A stretch of DNA of 64,000 nt from Sporothrix humicola. Its lineage: Eukaryota; Ascomycota; Sordariomycetes; Ophiostomatales; Ophiostomataceae. The notes beneath the pieces were generated by a model. The model was given only the letters and a program-made list of their open reading frames with translations. It was not told the DNA's origin and did no database searches. Location of the stretch: assembly GCA_021396245.1 (NCBI GenBank), contig WNYE01000025.1, forward strand, positions 310,001 through 374,000, in the 5' to 3' direction. The translations under genes and the position numbers were made by a program. This document shows, piece after piece, positions 42,721 through 54,709 of the stretch (position 1 is its first letter; every line of letters starts with the position of its first letter).

Positions 42721-45700
42721 CATGGGCCGGGATAAGAATCAGCGTGGAGGTTCCGGCGCTGAAGTCAGGGCAAGGCAGCATGCTTTTTGGCCGTGCCCCA
42801 TTACCCCCTTACTCCTTGTATATTTATCACACAAGAAGAAAATCGGCGCAAGGAGAGCTACCACAATAAGGAGTCGAGGCTTGTTGGTTGATTTTAATAA
42901 AGTTGACAGTGTTGAAGTGATGGATTTAGGACAAGGTGGTAACAAAAACCGTGATGCCAGGGACGATGCTGCCAGGCCTTGCGTCGTATTATGTCGACCA
43001 GAAATAGTTAAAAGTATGGTACAGAACTGATGCAAGATGCCGTAAGACTTGGTGACGCTGCTATTGTATCTTGGTCGTCGATTTTCAACTGAGTTGTATT
43101 CCGATCCCTGTCAGATCGTGTACCGTTCGTTGGCATGCGACGATGCAATGCAGGGCCACTTTTGTTGGGATGAAAGAAGTAAAAATCTTTCCAAACGGAG
43201 GCAAACTCCGTCTTTTGTGGGAGACTGGTTTTAAAGATTTGAAAGATTTGCACTTGCCCGCTGGTTTGTACCGAGGGCAGGTCGAATATGGTGGCGGCGG
43301 TGGTGTGACGGCTGGGGAGGACGGGGGTGAAAGGGGGGCAAAGATGTTTAATAGAAATAGGAAAATAAGAAAGAGGACATAAGGGTGGTTAAGGGGTGGC
43401 TGCGGAGGGCGGGAGAGACAAGTACGGACGAAGACGTGTAACAAAAGAGGACGGTGAATCTGTGACTTGGGACGGACGGGTGATGGAACAGTCACTGTCA
43501 AGCCTAGAATGCGCACTTTCGCTTTTTCAAGGCCAAGACCAGTTACTGAGACGTAAGGTTGGTAGTCCGTAAGAACACGGGAACGTATTAGAGGGCATGT
43601 GAACTCTATCGATGTCGAAAGGTGCAGAGAAGAGGAACAAACGGTGTCAAACATGCATCAAGCATCGAGCTTCGAGCGTCGAGTGCAAAGCACGGGGTGA
43701 ATAAGGTGAAGAAAGTGCCCAGTCTCGAATCCAACACAATCGACGGAATGAAGGACCTTTGTTTCCCCACGGCGTCTCCCGCCCCGGATAGAATTTAAAC
43801 CCAAAACTCACGCCGGCATTTGCAAGCTTCCTCTGGGGGAATCATGAAGATGTAGGCCAAAAGAGCCAGGCTCCAGACCGCAGCTGCTTGTCCGCTCGTT
43901 ATGGTAAATCGCTGGGCCTATTTTGGCGAGCGCTCAGTTGTATGGCCATGCATAAACCGTGGGAAAATGTGCGAGGGGGGTATATGAAAACGGTTGGGAA
44001 GATAGAGGAGAGGGAGTGGGGATTGGGAGCCAGCCAGGAAGGAAGAATAGAGATCTCCAGTCTCCAGCGCTGTCGGCCGTATCCTCTCTGGCTGCGCCTG
44101 GTTTAGAGAACCATCGCAGACTGGGAAAATGAGAGGGGTGCCAAAGGAGGCTGACAAAATCATGAAGCGACAGTGGCAGGTTGACAGACGAAATCAACAG
44201 CACAGAAGGCCTCGCTCGCTCACTCTACCCCCTTTTTTTCTTCCATCCCGTAGATGGCGGGTGGCCCAAAACGGGACAGCCAAAATGGAAGCCAAAACGG
44301 AACGAGCCAGTCGGAAGCCATGATATATATTAAAAAGAAGGAATGAGGCGGAGAAGAATGGCTCGAGGGCAGGCGGCGGGCGAAGGAAACAGTGGCCAAG
44401 AAGACAGCCAAGGCGAGGGATAAACGAGGACAATCAGATTGAGTAGGGTGTGAGCAGGCGAGAGAACCACAGAGCCAGGGAGCAGAGAGCCAGAAACGAG
44501 ACAGTTTAAGCCATGCAGGCAGTGGGTGGCGGGTATGAATCGACGCAAAAAGGCCAGTCGGTTGATTGTGCAGGTATTAACCGGGTTGGATTGACCCGGG
44601 CTCATGACCTAGCTAGGCAGGTCAAGCTATGTACCGAGAGACTTCAACCGAGTGCGAGAAGGAGACAAGCAGAAAGTAACGATAGCAAGCATAAAAGGTC
44701 TTGATGGGGTTGCGGCCGACCTTCAACTTCCTTTTCGTTGTGTTGCTTTCAGTCAACGTTTCTTCTCGTGTTTGTGTGGGTGTGTACGTGCGGTGCCTAT
44801 GCGCTCGTAGTGATGTGTATGTATCGCGCCAAGTTTCGTGTGTTTGGTGGCAATTGTCAATTGGCGCAGTGTCATGTCAGAAGGAATTGAATAGAGGCTG
44901 AGATAGATTCTGAGAGGGTGATACTTTTTGGATGGTTTTTGGATTGTTTTGATCTTGCTACCCCTTTTTCTCATCGCTTTCCATTTTAGGAAGGGGCAGA
45001 CAAAACACAGCGGGCTCTTGCCTTCACTGCTGATCGACACGGCAGCTTTGTTTCCAAGTCAATAACGGGTAAAAAAACTGAGACGCGCCTTCCTTTCCAG
45101 GCGCATCGCAGAATCTTTACAGGAAAGAGCCACAGAAGGATCAAAAGTGGGAGAATCCTCACTGAAAATTGCCATGCCTAAATTCAATCGCGTTCTGCGC
45201 CTAGTCATCTCCTTTTCTTGCTAGACCGGTACCCATTGTTTCCAGCGGCACAGCACTTACCCGCAATGTCCACCCTTAACACGTCTCTCACCTGTCATTT
45301 TAACTGCCCCCCGAGTTTTCTCCAGAAGATGTTCGCATCGCTCCTTCCCTGCCGGGGCTTGTAAAATGGTTTATGCCGTCCTCTTTTTCTTTCTTGCTGT
45401 TCGCAATCACTCTTTTTGGTAGGAGTGGGGGAAGCACTTTCCACATTCGACTCGCTGACCAGAATACGCTAAAAGCGACACACAAAACTATGTGGTGACT
45501 TTGACAGGACACAAATAGAAACGCTGCAGTTAATTTATTTCAGAGTCGTGTGAGGCGGTTTTGCGTCTTCTTGCTCTGCGTTTTCTGTGGTTCTTGTCTT
45601 GGTATCTTGCGAAAGGGGGTGGGGGGGGCACATAACATGTAGCATTTTCGTCCCGAGTCAAGTCCAGACAGTCAAGCAGTCAGGCAAGAGCGTTCCAAAA

Positions 45701-48700
45701 ACAGATCATTTAATGCCCAAGAAGGAAGGAGATGTGATCGCAAGGCTTCTGTGTGTAGAAGGCGTGATGCGAGAAATGAAAACAATCCATCGGCGAGGAA
45801 AGAACGAGACAGCGTTCAGGGATGTTGGGGAAGGAGGGGGATGACGAAGCGGGCGGGAAGGAAAGAGACGGAAGACAAGGTCAACGGCCATCGGCAGGAC
45901 GAACTTTCCGTATGGGGGAAGAGCTACGTCAGTCAAGGTCGTGTTGTAAAAAGAGCACACAAACATCGAATAAGGGGAAGGAGCGATGGGCAAGGAGTCA
46001 ACAAAATAAACAATTCGAGATAAAAATAGGGGTAGAATAATAACTACATTGAGTTCACGATACTAGTAGACTATCGTCGGCCGATGCCGGAACTTGAAAC
46101 CTGGTCACGTTCACGTTAAATTTATCATTTGGTAGTGTCCTTTTACTTGGCTTCTTGATACTAGTTTTATTTCTGAATATGCACTGATATCATTGTAACA
46201 CAATTTGCACATGAGCGAGTTAAGTCAAATGTAGCAGCACCGGAGACAGTCGGGTATTTTAACGGCTTTCAGCATTTCCTCCGGCCTTGACTACCGAATC
46301 ATAATTTTCTGTTAGCTATATCGTGGTAAAGGACAACAACAGCCTGTCTCTAGTGCACTTCTGTATGAACTCACAAGTTGGATGGGCATGATGGACAGGT
46401 ACCTGCTTGAAAATCAAAAGCTCGTGGCCTAAAGCACGTGTACTCGTAGCAGCTGCTGTGGAGATCTACATATGAGGATACATACTGTCGCTGGTAAAGA
46501 TGCCCCCAGATCAAAACCAGCGTATTCAAGTTCTTGTTTATTGATGTCGTAGTTTGAATTTATAATAGATTAAAACATCACTTCCGATAAGTGTATTTGG
46601 AGTCCGTCCCCTCTCCCTTGTCTTGCCTGTCGGCACGCGTTTCGGGATTCGTAATGCTCCGGCATGCAATGAACAGGTCAAATATATCAAAGTGATGAAA
46701 GTATGAATGCATTCGTCGCCAGGTAAGTTCGTTCAATATATTTCCGGGCACAGCCCCTTAGTTCGGCCTGTTTTAACTCTGATCCTTGTATCGCATCCAT
46801 CCGGCAGCTTTGTCACTTCCCCCGCGTCAACGTTATCGTCGAGTCTCACACCGAGAAACTGTGCCTTTTCGTATCCTTGGTCCATCGAAATTCCCGGAAC
46901 AAAGCCACGCTCCTAAAGAAAATATGAACCCTGATACAAATTCGCAACCGAGCAGACATTCTTGTGTGATGCACGGATTTTTAAAAACGAAGGAATGCTA
47001 AAGAGGCACGAGAACAGTCACGTATTCTGCCGCCATCTTGAACTGCCCCGTGCCGTAAGCCACTGCTATAAAAATGGAGGAAATTCAAAACAGCCATAGA
47101 GCCAAGACGTCTAACCGACGAACCCGGTTGGCCAGCTGTGGGGAGACGCAAGAGAGCACATTAAATAGATAGAGAAATAAAAAGGAACAAAATAAACTTT
47201 AGTCGTACAGAGCACTCCTTCCACCCACATGCATACTATATCGGACGCCGGCCTCGGTCTGCCTCGTTTCTGCCTTGCTCCCTCTTTTCCATTATGGCAT
47301 GTTTACGCCAGGTTTCAAATTGTATCGAAATGAAAAGAGACGTAAATGGTAAAAGGAGGAGAAGGAGGTCCTTTCGGTTTGTTCGCCGGACGGCACGCAC
47401 TTGACAGCGGCTGGATGTTTATTTGTGTCTTGTCCTTCTGCTAGAGTAGCTCTTGTTCTGTGTTTGCGAGAGCTGTCCCGGGTTCCTGTGCTGTCATAAT
47501 CTCGCTTTTGGAGCTTACTCGGACGTTCTTTCTGAGCTTTATTGGAGTTCGTGATGAGCCAAGAAAGTGCGTGCAGCTCGGTCTGTAGGTTCATATCGAG
47601 CGTTCATGGAGATACCTCTGTTAGGAAAAGATACAATGTCCAGAGTATTGGCACAAAAGTACGGTGAAATCAGAGGCTACAGAAATACAAATAAAGATGA
47701 GGTGATCAGATCATATATTTTGTTGGCGTTGGCTAGCTCCTCGCAGCGGGCCGCTTCGTCTATCCTAGCGGGAAGGGAGCTTTATAACTTTTGTAGATAG
47801 CGCCGACGAGAAAACAAAGGGCCCAATTGTGGTCTAGGTCCTTCTTTTCCTCTTTGCGACCAACAAAATCCTCCTGTTTTAGATTCTCATCGTGAAAGAA
47901 TCCGGGGTAAGGCCTCATTTGGCCTTTTCTCCAGGGCACGATTAAGATTTCTGGGAGATAGGGCTGTTGCTCAATGAATTGGCACTTGCGAGGGCGATGG
48001 CAGTTGTTATCCCTTTCCCCGGTATGATCTACTGCTTCCGGGTCCTATTTGTTGTGCATACAACGTGTTGGTCTAGATCATACCGACATCACTTCCTGTT
48101 ATCTCAACGGTGTCGGTAGGTTCGTCCTTGTAGAGATTACTCGTTCGTAACTCGGTCATCTCTTTGCGTCATTATCTGCTAAACCATTCTAAAGAAAATG
48201 ACATATAAATACAGTGAGGTAAACAATTAAGCTTTACCAGATTTCAGTGCGCAATATGCGTAACCTGTCTTGTCATGAATTTATTCTTGGAGTTTTCTTG
48301 TCTGATTCTCCAGTTTTGCTGTCTTGGCCTCGCTGGCTGACCTGAATATAAATAAAACACTGCCCAAGATGGGATCACGCCAAAACGACAAGATGTCGCA
48401 ACGTAGCATCCCGCGTTTGTGAGGGAACCCAAGCTCCGGACGTCGCCAAACTTGGCTTTTTCCCATGTTCAGACGTTGGCCTCTAACTGGTGGGCCTTGC
48501 TGACTTACTCTTGACTTTCCGGCTTGTCCTATAATTGTGGCTCGTTATAGGTCGACCGTTGGGGCAGGTTCTCCTCTTAAAAGTGACATTTTGGACAGCC
48601 TAAAGTATATACGCAAAGTGCCAAGATGCTGTTGACGGGGTACATTCTCTGGGCGGAGCTGTCAGTCAGAGTGCACGGTAAGGAAAATAAATAAAATTGT

Positions 48701-49948
48701 ACGAGAAAGTATCTGGGCGATAGACAGGTTATTATGGGAAACAACACTCACGTGCAAGGTCATCTGAAGCGCCGAGAGCTTCACCTCTCCAAGAACAGTA
48801 AAAATAGCGACAGAGTCAAAGGCACAAAATTAAGAACCATCGAGGAGGCAAATAAACAAATAAACTCAAAAAGAGGCCGGCCGAGACCGAGACCGAAGCG
48901 AGGGGCGAGCAATTTCGGCATGCCGTATTTTTTGACACGACAGTTCTGCCCGCTGCAAACCACCTGCATATCCCCTCATTTTGCCTTCAATTTGTTAACC
49001 TCGTTGTCTTCGTTTGTCGCTTGTTGTCGAGCTTGGTTCGTGTCCGTGTGAGGGGGAGTTCATCGTGATCGGCTACGCATACGACCTCGAAGAAACTAAA
49101 GATAAAAATACATATGGACAACAAACAAAAGAGGCAATGGGATACATCAAGGTCACCTGCTTGTCTAGGCACCGTATGATAAATAATGCCAACACGCCGA
49201 GATGACGAGATGCCAACAATAGATATGCCCAGGCAAGAACCAGGTCAGGTTACCCAAGCTTCTATACAGTAGTACAGAGAAGGTGAGAGTGAGACATTCC
49301 TTTTTCGGCAACGTGAGTCTGGACGCATCATTTATTTTCAAATTTCTCTACTGTCACCATGTCTTGTGGTCTGCCTGGCCATGTCGGTGAACAGACAACA
49401 CCTCTGCCTCCACACCTTGGTTTTCCTCGACCCTACTCCCAGGAACACTTCTTAATTCCCATTTTCTATCCCTGGTTACGAGTTTCTTGGCCGCGGAGGT
49501 CCAGTGGTACACTTTCTGTGCGTTAATGGCATTGCCCAACGCCGCGTCACGCTTTCGTCTTCCTTCCACTATCAACCCGTCTAATCCTCCTGCTGCTCCC
49601 CGTTTCTTTCCCCGGTCTTTACAATGGCTATCGGCCCTCAAGGCTTCGTCATCGTTCAACCGTGACTCGTATCTCGCGATGACGACTGCGTATCCTGTAG
49701 TCGTCAAACGAGGCTCAGCCATTTGGCATCGACGCTGTTTATCGCAATGTTGACTCGTTTTGGAATACGCCCACTCACGTTCTTCGTCGAAAGTCATATT
49801 TACACAACGTCGTTCTTGTTTTGAACACCAGAACTCCTCTTTTATTTAGCTGTGCCTATACAGTACTGGAAGGGTAAAAGAAAACAATAGTAAATACAGT
49901 AAAACAGTAACCATGCTATGCCAAAATAATGTGAATATCTCAACTCCC
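42721..49948. other. 7.2-kb gene-free region upstream of the C2H2 regulator and downstream of DBP4
   Basis: No frame in this stretch shows a recognisable domain. From 42.7 to about 46 kb the plus strand is mostly purine-rich, so the sense strand of the C2H2 gene is pyrimidine-rich, consistent with a long promoter and leader. From 46 to 49 kb it is AT-richer. Two minus-strand ATG frames with ordinary composition remain open questions: 47,292-47,594 (100 codons) and 49,354-49,797 (147 codons). No tRNA-like promoter boxes were found by eye. Confidence 0.55.
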
Positions 49949-52432
49949 CTAATCGTCCAACAGGCCCGTCGCCAGCGCCTCGAGGTCTTCCAGGTTGTCG
50001 GGCATGCTCTCCATTTCGATGACCTTGTTTTTGGACTTCTTGGACTTTTTGGTCTTTGTCGTCTTCTGCTGGCCGTCGCTGTCGACATCGCTGTCGTTTT
50101 GGAACCACTTCTTTTGTTTCTTGGGCGCGGGCACGTCGTCTTCCGAGGAAGAGTTGTCCTCGCCAGCAATGGGGAGTGACCGCAGAAGGGCCAGGCCATC
50201 GTCACCGTCGTCGCCAAAGCCGTCACCACCCACGTAGGCACCACCATCCTCATCGTCGCCCTCACTGTCGTCACCCTCCAGCTCGCCCCGCTCTCTGGCC
50301 TTGCGCTTGAGCTTCTTCTCTCTCCGCTTGGCCTTGGCCATGGCCTTGTCCTCGACATCGGCGGTGCGCACGCGGTCGGCTTCGAGATCGACAAACTTCT
50401 GGCGCTGGTCTTCGGGGGCGCCCTGCTGCTGGAAGTCGGACTCGTCCTGGAGCTGGTACAGGGGCTGGGCGTTGCCTTCGTCGTCAAAGACCAATTTTGT
50501 GCTGGTGCCCTGGTACTTGAGGAGCTGCTTCTTGGACTTTAACAGCTTCTCGCGGCGTTTCGAGTCGATAATCAGGTCGCGCTCGCCGCCGAGGTTGATG
50601 ACCTTGGCCTGCGCAGTCGAGTCGGCACCGTTGGCGCCGGCAGCCGCTGTGAGAGCGTCATTGTCCAGGATACGCTTGCTATTGAAGAAGTCGTCATCTT
50701 CATCGGCAGGTGCTGCTGTGGCACCTTCCTCGTCATCGCTGCCGTCCTCATCGATCAGGTTCTGGTAGTGCTTCGTAAGAACGTCCTGGTTGGTGCGCTC
50801 AAACATGCGCTGCGCCTTGGTGCGGACCTCGTTCTTGTCCTTCTTGGTCTTGTCCTTCTTCACAATGTTGCCGTCCTCGTCCTCATCTTCGGACCCGCTC
50901 GAGAGCATTGCCCGCGAGGCGTTCTTGATCGTCTTGAGATCCTCGCCCTTGCGGAACTTAATTTGTGGTGCACCCGCCAAGCCGAGACTGTGTGCAAATC
51001 CGTCCAGATCCAGCTTGTCGAGCTGGAACACCTCCTTGTCTTTTTGCAGGTGGACCGACCGTGTGTAGGAGATAAACGCCTTTTGGGCCAGGTACTTGAC
51101 GTCGTACTGCTGGAAACACATGTTTTGCAACTGGTCCTGGATGGACTGCTTCTTCTTTTCGCGGACGTTGACCTTTTTGATGGGCACCTTCTTTTGTTCG
51201 AGGCGCTTGACCATGCCGGCCTCTTCGCTCGGATCCAAAAACAAGATGGCCTTTCCTTCGCTCTCGTACCGGGCCGTGCGGCCGCTGCGGTGGATGTAGG
51301 TGTCGGCGTCTTCGGGGCAGTCGACCTGCACAACCCAGTCGACCATGGGAATGTCGACACCGCGGGCGACGACGTCGGTAGCGAAAAGACAGGCGTGCTT
51401 GGCCGAGGCAAACCTCCGCAGGATCTCTAGACGGGCAACCTGTTTTTGGCGGCCGTGGAGGTGCAGCAAGGAGATACCGGGTTGCATCTGTCTAAACGCT
51501 TCGTAGGTGAAGCGGACCTGCTTTCCGGACGAGAAAAAAACAATCATTTTGCTCTTTAGATTGGACCGGATGAAGCCGTAGAGGGTGTCGAGTTTTTCGG
51601 GGAGGGGCGTAATGACGTAGTGCTGCTGCAGCTGAGTCGGCGTGGCAGCGGCGGCGGCTTCGTGGACGGCAATGTACTCGGGCTCCTTGAGACTGAGGCG
51701 GGCGAGGTCCGAGACTTTGCGTGTTTGTGTTGCGCTGAACAACAGTGTTTGGCGGGTTTGTGGGAGGTGTTCGACCAGAGCGTCGACGGCCGTCTTGAAG
51801 CCCATGTCCAAGATGCGGTCGGCCTCGTCGAGCACCAGGATTTGCAGGTTGTTGACGTCCATTGTCGCCGTTTGATCGAGATGTTGGAGCATACGACCGG
51901 GCGTGCAGACCAAAATGTTCATACGCCCAACACGTTCTGCCTCTTCTTGCAGGCTCTTGCCGCCAATCACCAGACCCGCCGAGAAGCCATGGTGCCGCCC
52001 TGCTTTCCGCAGCTCCTCGAAGATCTGTGCAGACAGCTCGCGTGTCGGAGAGACAATCAAGGCGCCCAGACCGTCAAACTCTGTCCACCGCGCTCTGTAC
52101 AGTTTCTCGAGGACGGGCACGATAAACGCCAGGGTCTTGCCGCTGCCCGTCTTGGCCGCGCCCAGAATGTCGGAGCCCTTGAGGGCTGAGGGGATGGCTC
52201 GTGCCTGGATATCGGTCAGATTGACATAGTGAGAGTCGCGGAGGCCGGCGGCCGTCGGTTTGGAGAGAGGGAGTTCGGTGAATTGAGTTGGAATCGTCTT
52301 AGGGTCGATCTCTTCGACGGCCTTGTTGAGGGCTTCGATGCTTTCGACTTCGCGCTTGCGCTTGAGTTTGCGGTCGACTTTAGGGGGCCGCGGCTGCTTG
52401 CGCGTCGACGTCTTGCCGTTTTGCATCGCCAT
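49949..52432 (-). CDS. DBP4: ATP-dependent DEAD-box RNA helicase Dbp4
   Basis: A single exon of 827 residues, ATG at 52432. Dbp4 (Hca4) works in the nucleolus in the small-subunit processome, where it helps release U14 snoRNA during 18S rRNA maturation. Motifs in order: Q motif region 'FTELPLSKPTAAGL...TDIQARAIP', Walker A 'AAKTGSGKT', 'PTRELSAQI', 'TPGRMLQ', 'VLDEADRILDMGF', 'LFSATQTRK', 'IVFFSSGKQV', 'ATDVVARGVDIP' and 'YIHRSGRTARYE'. The Dbp4-specific C-terminal extension follows: 'FISYTRSVHLQKDKEVF', 'LDLDGFAHSLGLAGAP', 'QKFVDLEADRVRTADVEDK', and acidic and Lys-rich tracts at the end. Length and order match the family. It shares a 0.7-kb divergent promoter with SHE9. Confidence 0.96.
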   Translation of the reverse strand: MAMQNGKTSTRKQPRPPKVDRKLKRKREVESIEALNKAVEEIDPKTIPTQFTELPLSKPTAAGLRDSHYVNLTDIQARAIPSALKGSDILGAAKTGSGKTLAFIVPVLEKLYRARWTEFDGLGALIVSPTRELSAQIFEELRKAGRHHGFSAGLVIGGKSLQEEAERVGRMNILVCTPGRMLQHLDQTATMDVNNLQILVLDEADRILDMGFKTAVDALVEHLPQTRQTLLFSATQTRKVSDLARLSLKEPEYIAVHEAAAAATPTQLQQHYVITPLPEKLDTLYGFIRSNLKSKMIVFFSSGKQVRFTYEAFRQMQPGISLLHLHGRQKQVARLEILRRFASAKHACLFATDVVARGVDIPMVDWVVQVDCPEDADTYIHRSGRTARYESEGKAILFLDPSEEAGMVKRLEQKKVPIKKVNVREKKKQSIQDQLQNMCFQQYDVKYLAQKAFISYTRSVHLQKDKEVFQLDKLDLDGFAHSLGLAGAPQIKFRKGEDLKTIKNASRAMLSSGSEDEDEDGNIVKKDKTKKDKNEVRTKAQRMFERTNQDVLTKHYQNLIDEDGSDDEEGATAAPADEDDDFFNSKRILDNDALTAAAGANGADSTAQAKVINLGGERDLIIDSKRREKLLKSKKQLLKYQGTSTKLVFDDEGNAQPLYQLQDESDFQQQGAPEDQRQKFVDLEADRVRTADVEDKAMAKAKRREKKLKRKARERGELEGDDSEGDDEDGGAYVGGDGFGDDGDDGLALLRSLPIAGEDNSSSEDDVPAPKKQKKWFQNDSDVDSDGQQKTTKTKKSKKSKNKVIEMESMPDNLEDLEALATGLLDD

Positions 52433-53134
52433 GTTGGAGCGTTGCGACGACGATGTGTTGTTAGTTGGAGGAGAGCATGAGAGTGGGAGAAGAAGCCTTT
52501 ACGGCGATCGTGCCTGCCTCGAGATATGCTGCAAAACTGCAACTTTTTTCTGCCGTATTTCACTTTTTTAATGGGGCCAAGAAGATAAGTGGGTCATTTC
52601 TGTCCCCATTATCCAAGGCGGTGAATGCCCTCGTCCCAAACGGGCAAGCACTGAATTTATGCGCTAGAAGCGCTGAGGAAGCGAAGACCGCCCTGGAATA
52701 AGTGGGCCCTTCAGCAGGTGTGCTCCTGCCCACTAAATTCAGGACCTTAATGCCGACGAACAACGCTCACGGCCCGAGGCCGGGAAAACACGACGAACAT
52801 AACCAGACCAAATCCAGGAACAATAACAACAAGCTAGAGCTGTCACGTCCTGGAAAACGCAACAACTAAAAAGCGACAGATGGTCATCTGCGAGCCCGTC
52901 GATAACATTCCCACCCACGCATACACCAGGCAACGGTCCCCTCTCCCAAAATCCCTCGTCGCACAACCCCCAGCAATCTCCAGTTTCCCCCGCAATCCCA
53001 CGCGTCCGATCCGAACCTGCGACATAACGCAGCTCTTCCGCTAACCATCCACGAACCGGACATCACATGGAGTAGACACGGCTGCACACTTTTGGATTGA
53101 TTAGAAAAGAACGCCATTGGGCGTACGCACCACC
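52433..53134. promoter_or_regulatory. Divergent promoter between DBP4 and SHE9
   Basis: Two start codons face away from each other across 702 bases, so both promoters lie here. No coding frame is supported. No TATA box is obvious. Confidence 0.6.
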
Positions 53135-54709
53135 ATGGCAGCACTGGCAGGTGCCTGTCCGGCGGCTGTTGGCCGGGCCCGGGTGATGCGGCCATTGAGG
53201 ATGGCGGCTGTCTTGGAGAAGCGCGGCATGCTGGCGGGAATTAAGCATGCCAATGGCGGCCTGTTCAGATTATCGGCCGCCCAAAGCACGGCAAGACCAA
53301 GACGTAGCTTTGCGACAGCAACCCCGGGAGCAGCTTCTGTCTTGTGTCGGGAGTGCAACACACTCGGCCGGCGATGGTACTCATCCTCCGACAAGCCACC
53401 AAAGGACGACCCCTTAGAGACCATAATACTCGGCCCTCCGCCTTCGGAATCCTCAATATCGACCCCGCCGCCACCATTACCCAAAGCCGAGACCCAGTCA
53501 ACATCGACCAAGCCTGAGGATCCAATACAAGCCGAAGAAGTCAAGACGACCAAAACAGAGACCACGGACGAGCCAGCAGAGTCCACAGTCAAGACAGAAA
53601 AGACCGAGAAGCCGGATGACGATACTACCGGCGCATCCTCTTCCGCCTCCTCCTTCTCTTCGCTCCCGTCCTTTGTCGAGGCCCGCCGCTCCGCCCTCAA
53701 TGCCCGCTTCAGCCGCTTCATGGACGACCTCCAGGCCCGCTTCGTCTCGGCCTCCCAGACGTTGAGCGACCTGACGGGCTACACCGCCATTGAGCACATC
53801 AAGGAGAAGAACGCCCAACTCGAGCGCGATCTCGTCACCGCCCAGGACACTCTGCGGGTCGCGCGCCGCACGTACCAGGCCGTCAACGAGCGCCGCGCCG
53901 CCACGCAGCGCGAGGTCACGACGCTACTAGCGCGCAAGGACAGCTGGGCGCCGCCCGATCTGGAGCGGTTCACGGTGCTGTACCGGCAGGACCACGAGCT
54001 CGAAACAAGTGCACAGCGGGCTGTCGAAGAGCTCAAAGAGGCCGAGGCGGAAGAGGCGCGGCTGAGCGCGGCCGTGACGTCTGGCATTCTCAAAAGATAC
54101 CACGAGGAGCAGGTGTGGAGCGACCGGATCCGGCGGCAGAGCACGTGGGGCACATGGGGCCTGATGGGCCTGAATATTATCCTTTTCATTGTGCTGCAGC
54201 TGTTTGCGGAGCCGTGGCGGCGGCGGCGGTTGATGCGGGGCATTGCCGAGGCAGAGTCGGGTGTGCTAGAAGATGTGCGCAAGGAACTGGCCGACGTCCG
54301 TGCTGCCTTGGCGACTGTCTCGGGCTCGGGTGCTGCCGCTACCGCAGCAACTGAAGCTGTGGAGACGAACGAAGTTGCTGCTGCACCTGTCGAAGCTCCG
54401 GTCACCCCGGCTCCTGTCGAAGCAGATGTGACTATGGAGCTGCCGGCAGAACAGCCTGCCCTCACACCAGCGATCGATGCACTCCCCTACCCTCCACTTC
54501 GTCTGCAACTCTTCACATTGTCCTGGCCGACATCGTGGAAAGACGTTGTGGCCTTTGGACCCGATCCAACCCGTTGGAAAGCATGGGCGCAGGACATTAC
54601 CAGCGAACGCACAGTTAATGTACGCATGCGGGACGTGTCCATTGTGGCCCTGCAGAGTGCCGTTGCTGGAGCCGTCTTTGTCGGCGGTCTTGTCCTGGCT
54701 TTCCGGTAG
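53135..54709 (+). CDS. SHE9: Mitochondrial inner-membrane protein She9/Mdm33
   Basis: A single exon of 524 residues. The ATG at 53135 (MAALAGACP, context 'caccATG') is the first in the frame; the frame's upstream TTG is disregarded. She9/Mdm33 forms complexes in the mitochondrial inner membrane and is needed for normal mitochondrial shape, probably in inner-membrane fission. An Arg/Ala-rich targeting sequence is followed by a Pro/Thr/Glu-rich spacer. The conserved domain runs from about 165 to 350 with 'FMDDLQARFVSASQTLSDLTGY', a coiled coil rich in Glu/Arg/Gln, 'LLARKDSWAPPDLERFT' and 'YHEEQVWSDRIRRQSTWGTW', then the helix 'GLMGLNIILFIVLQLF'. A second membrane helix 'VAGAVFVGGLVLAF' ends the protein. 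All features fit the family. Confidence 0.93.
   Translation: MAALAGACPAAVGRARVMRPLRMAAVLEKRGMLAGIKHANGGLFRLSAAQSTARPRRSFATATPGAASVLCRECNTLGRRWYSSSDKPPKDDPLETIILGPPPSESSISTPPPPLPKAETQSTSTKPEDPIQAEEVKTTKTETTDEPAESTVKTEKTEKPDDDTTGASSSASSFSSLPSFVEARRSALNARFSRFMDDLQARFVSASQTLSDLTGYTAIEHIKEKNAQLERDLVTAQDTLRVARRTYQAVNERRAATQREVTTLLARKDSWAPPDLERFTVLYRQDHELETSAQRAVEELKEAEAEEARLSAAVTSGILKRYHEEQVWSDRIRRQSTWGTWGLMGLNIILFIVLQLFAEPWRRRRLMRGIAEAESGVLEDVRKELADVRAALATVSGSGAAATAATEAVETNEVAAAPVEAPVTPAPVEADVTMELPAEQPALTPAIDALPYPPLRLQLFTLSWPTSWKDVVAFGPDPTRWKAWAQDITSERTVNVRMRDVSIVALQSAVAGAVFVGGLVLAFR

Noticed and set aside
43085..43654. 189-codon minus-strand frame upstream of the C2H2 gene
   Set aside because: Pro/Leu/Ser-rich composition follows the pyrimidine bias of the leader; no domain and no suitable splice sites linking it to the downstream gene.
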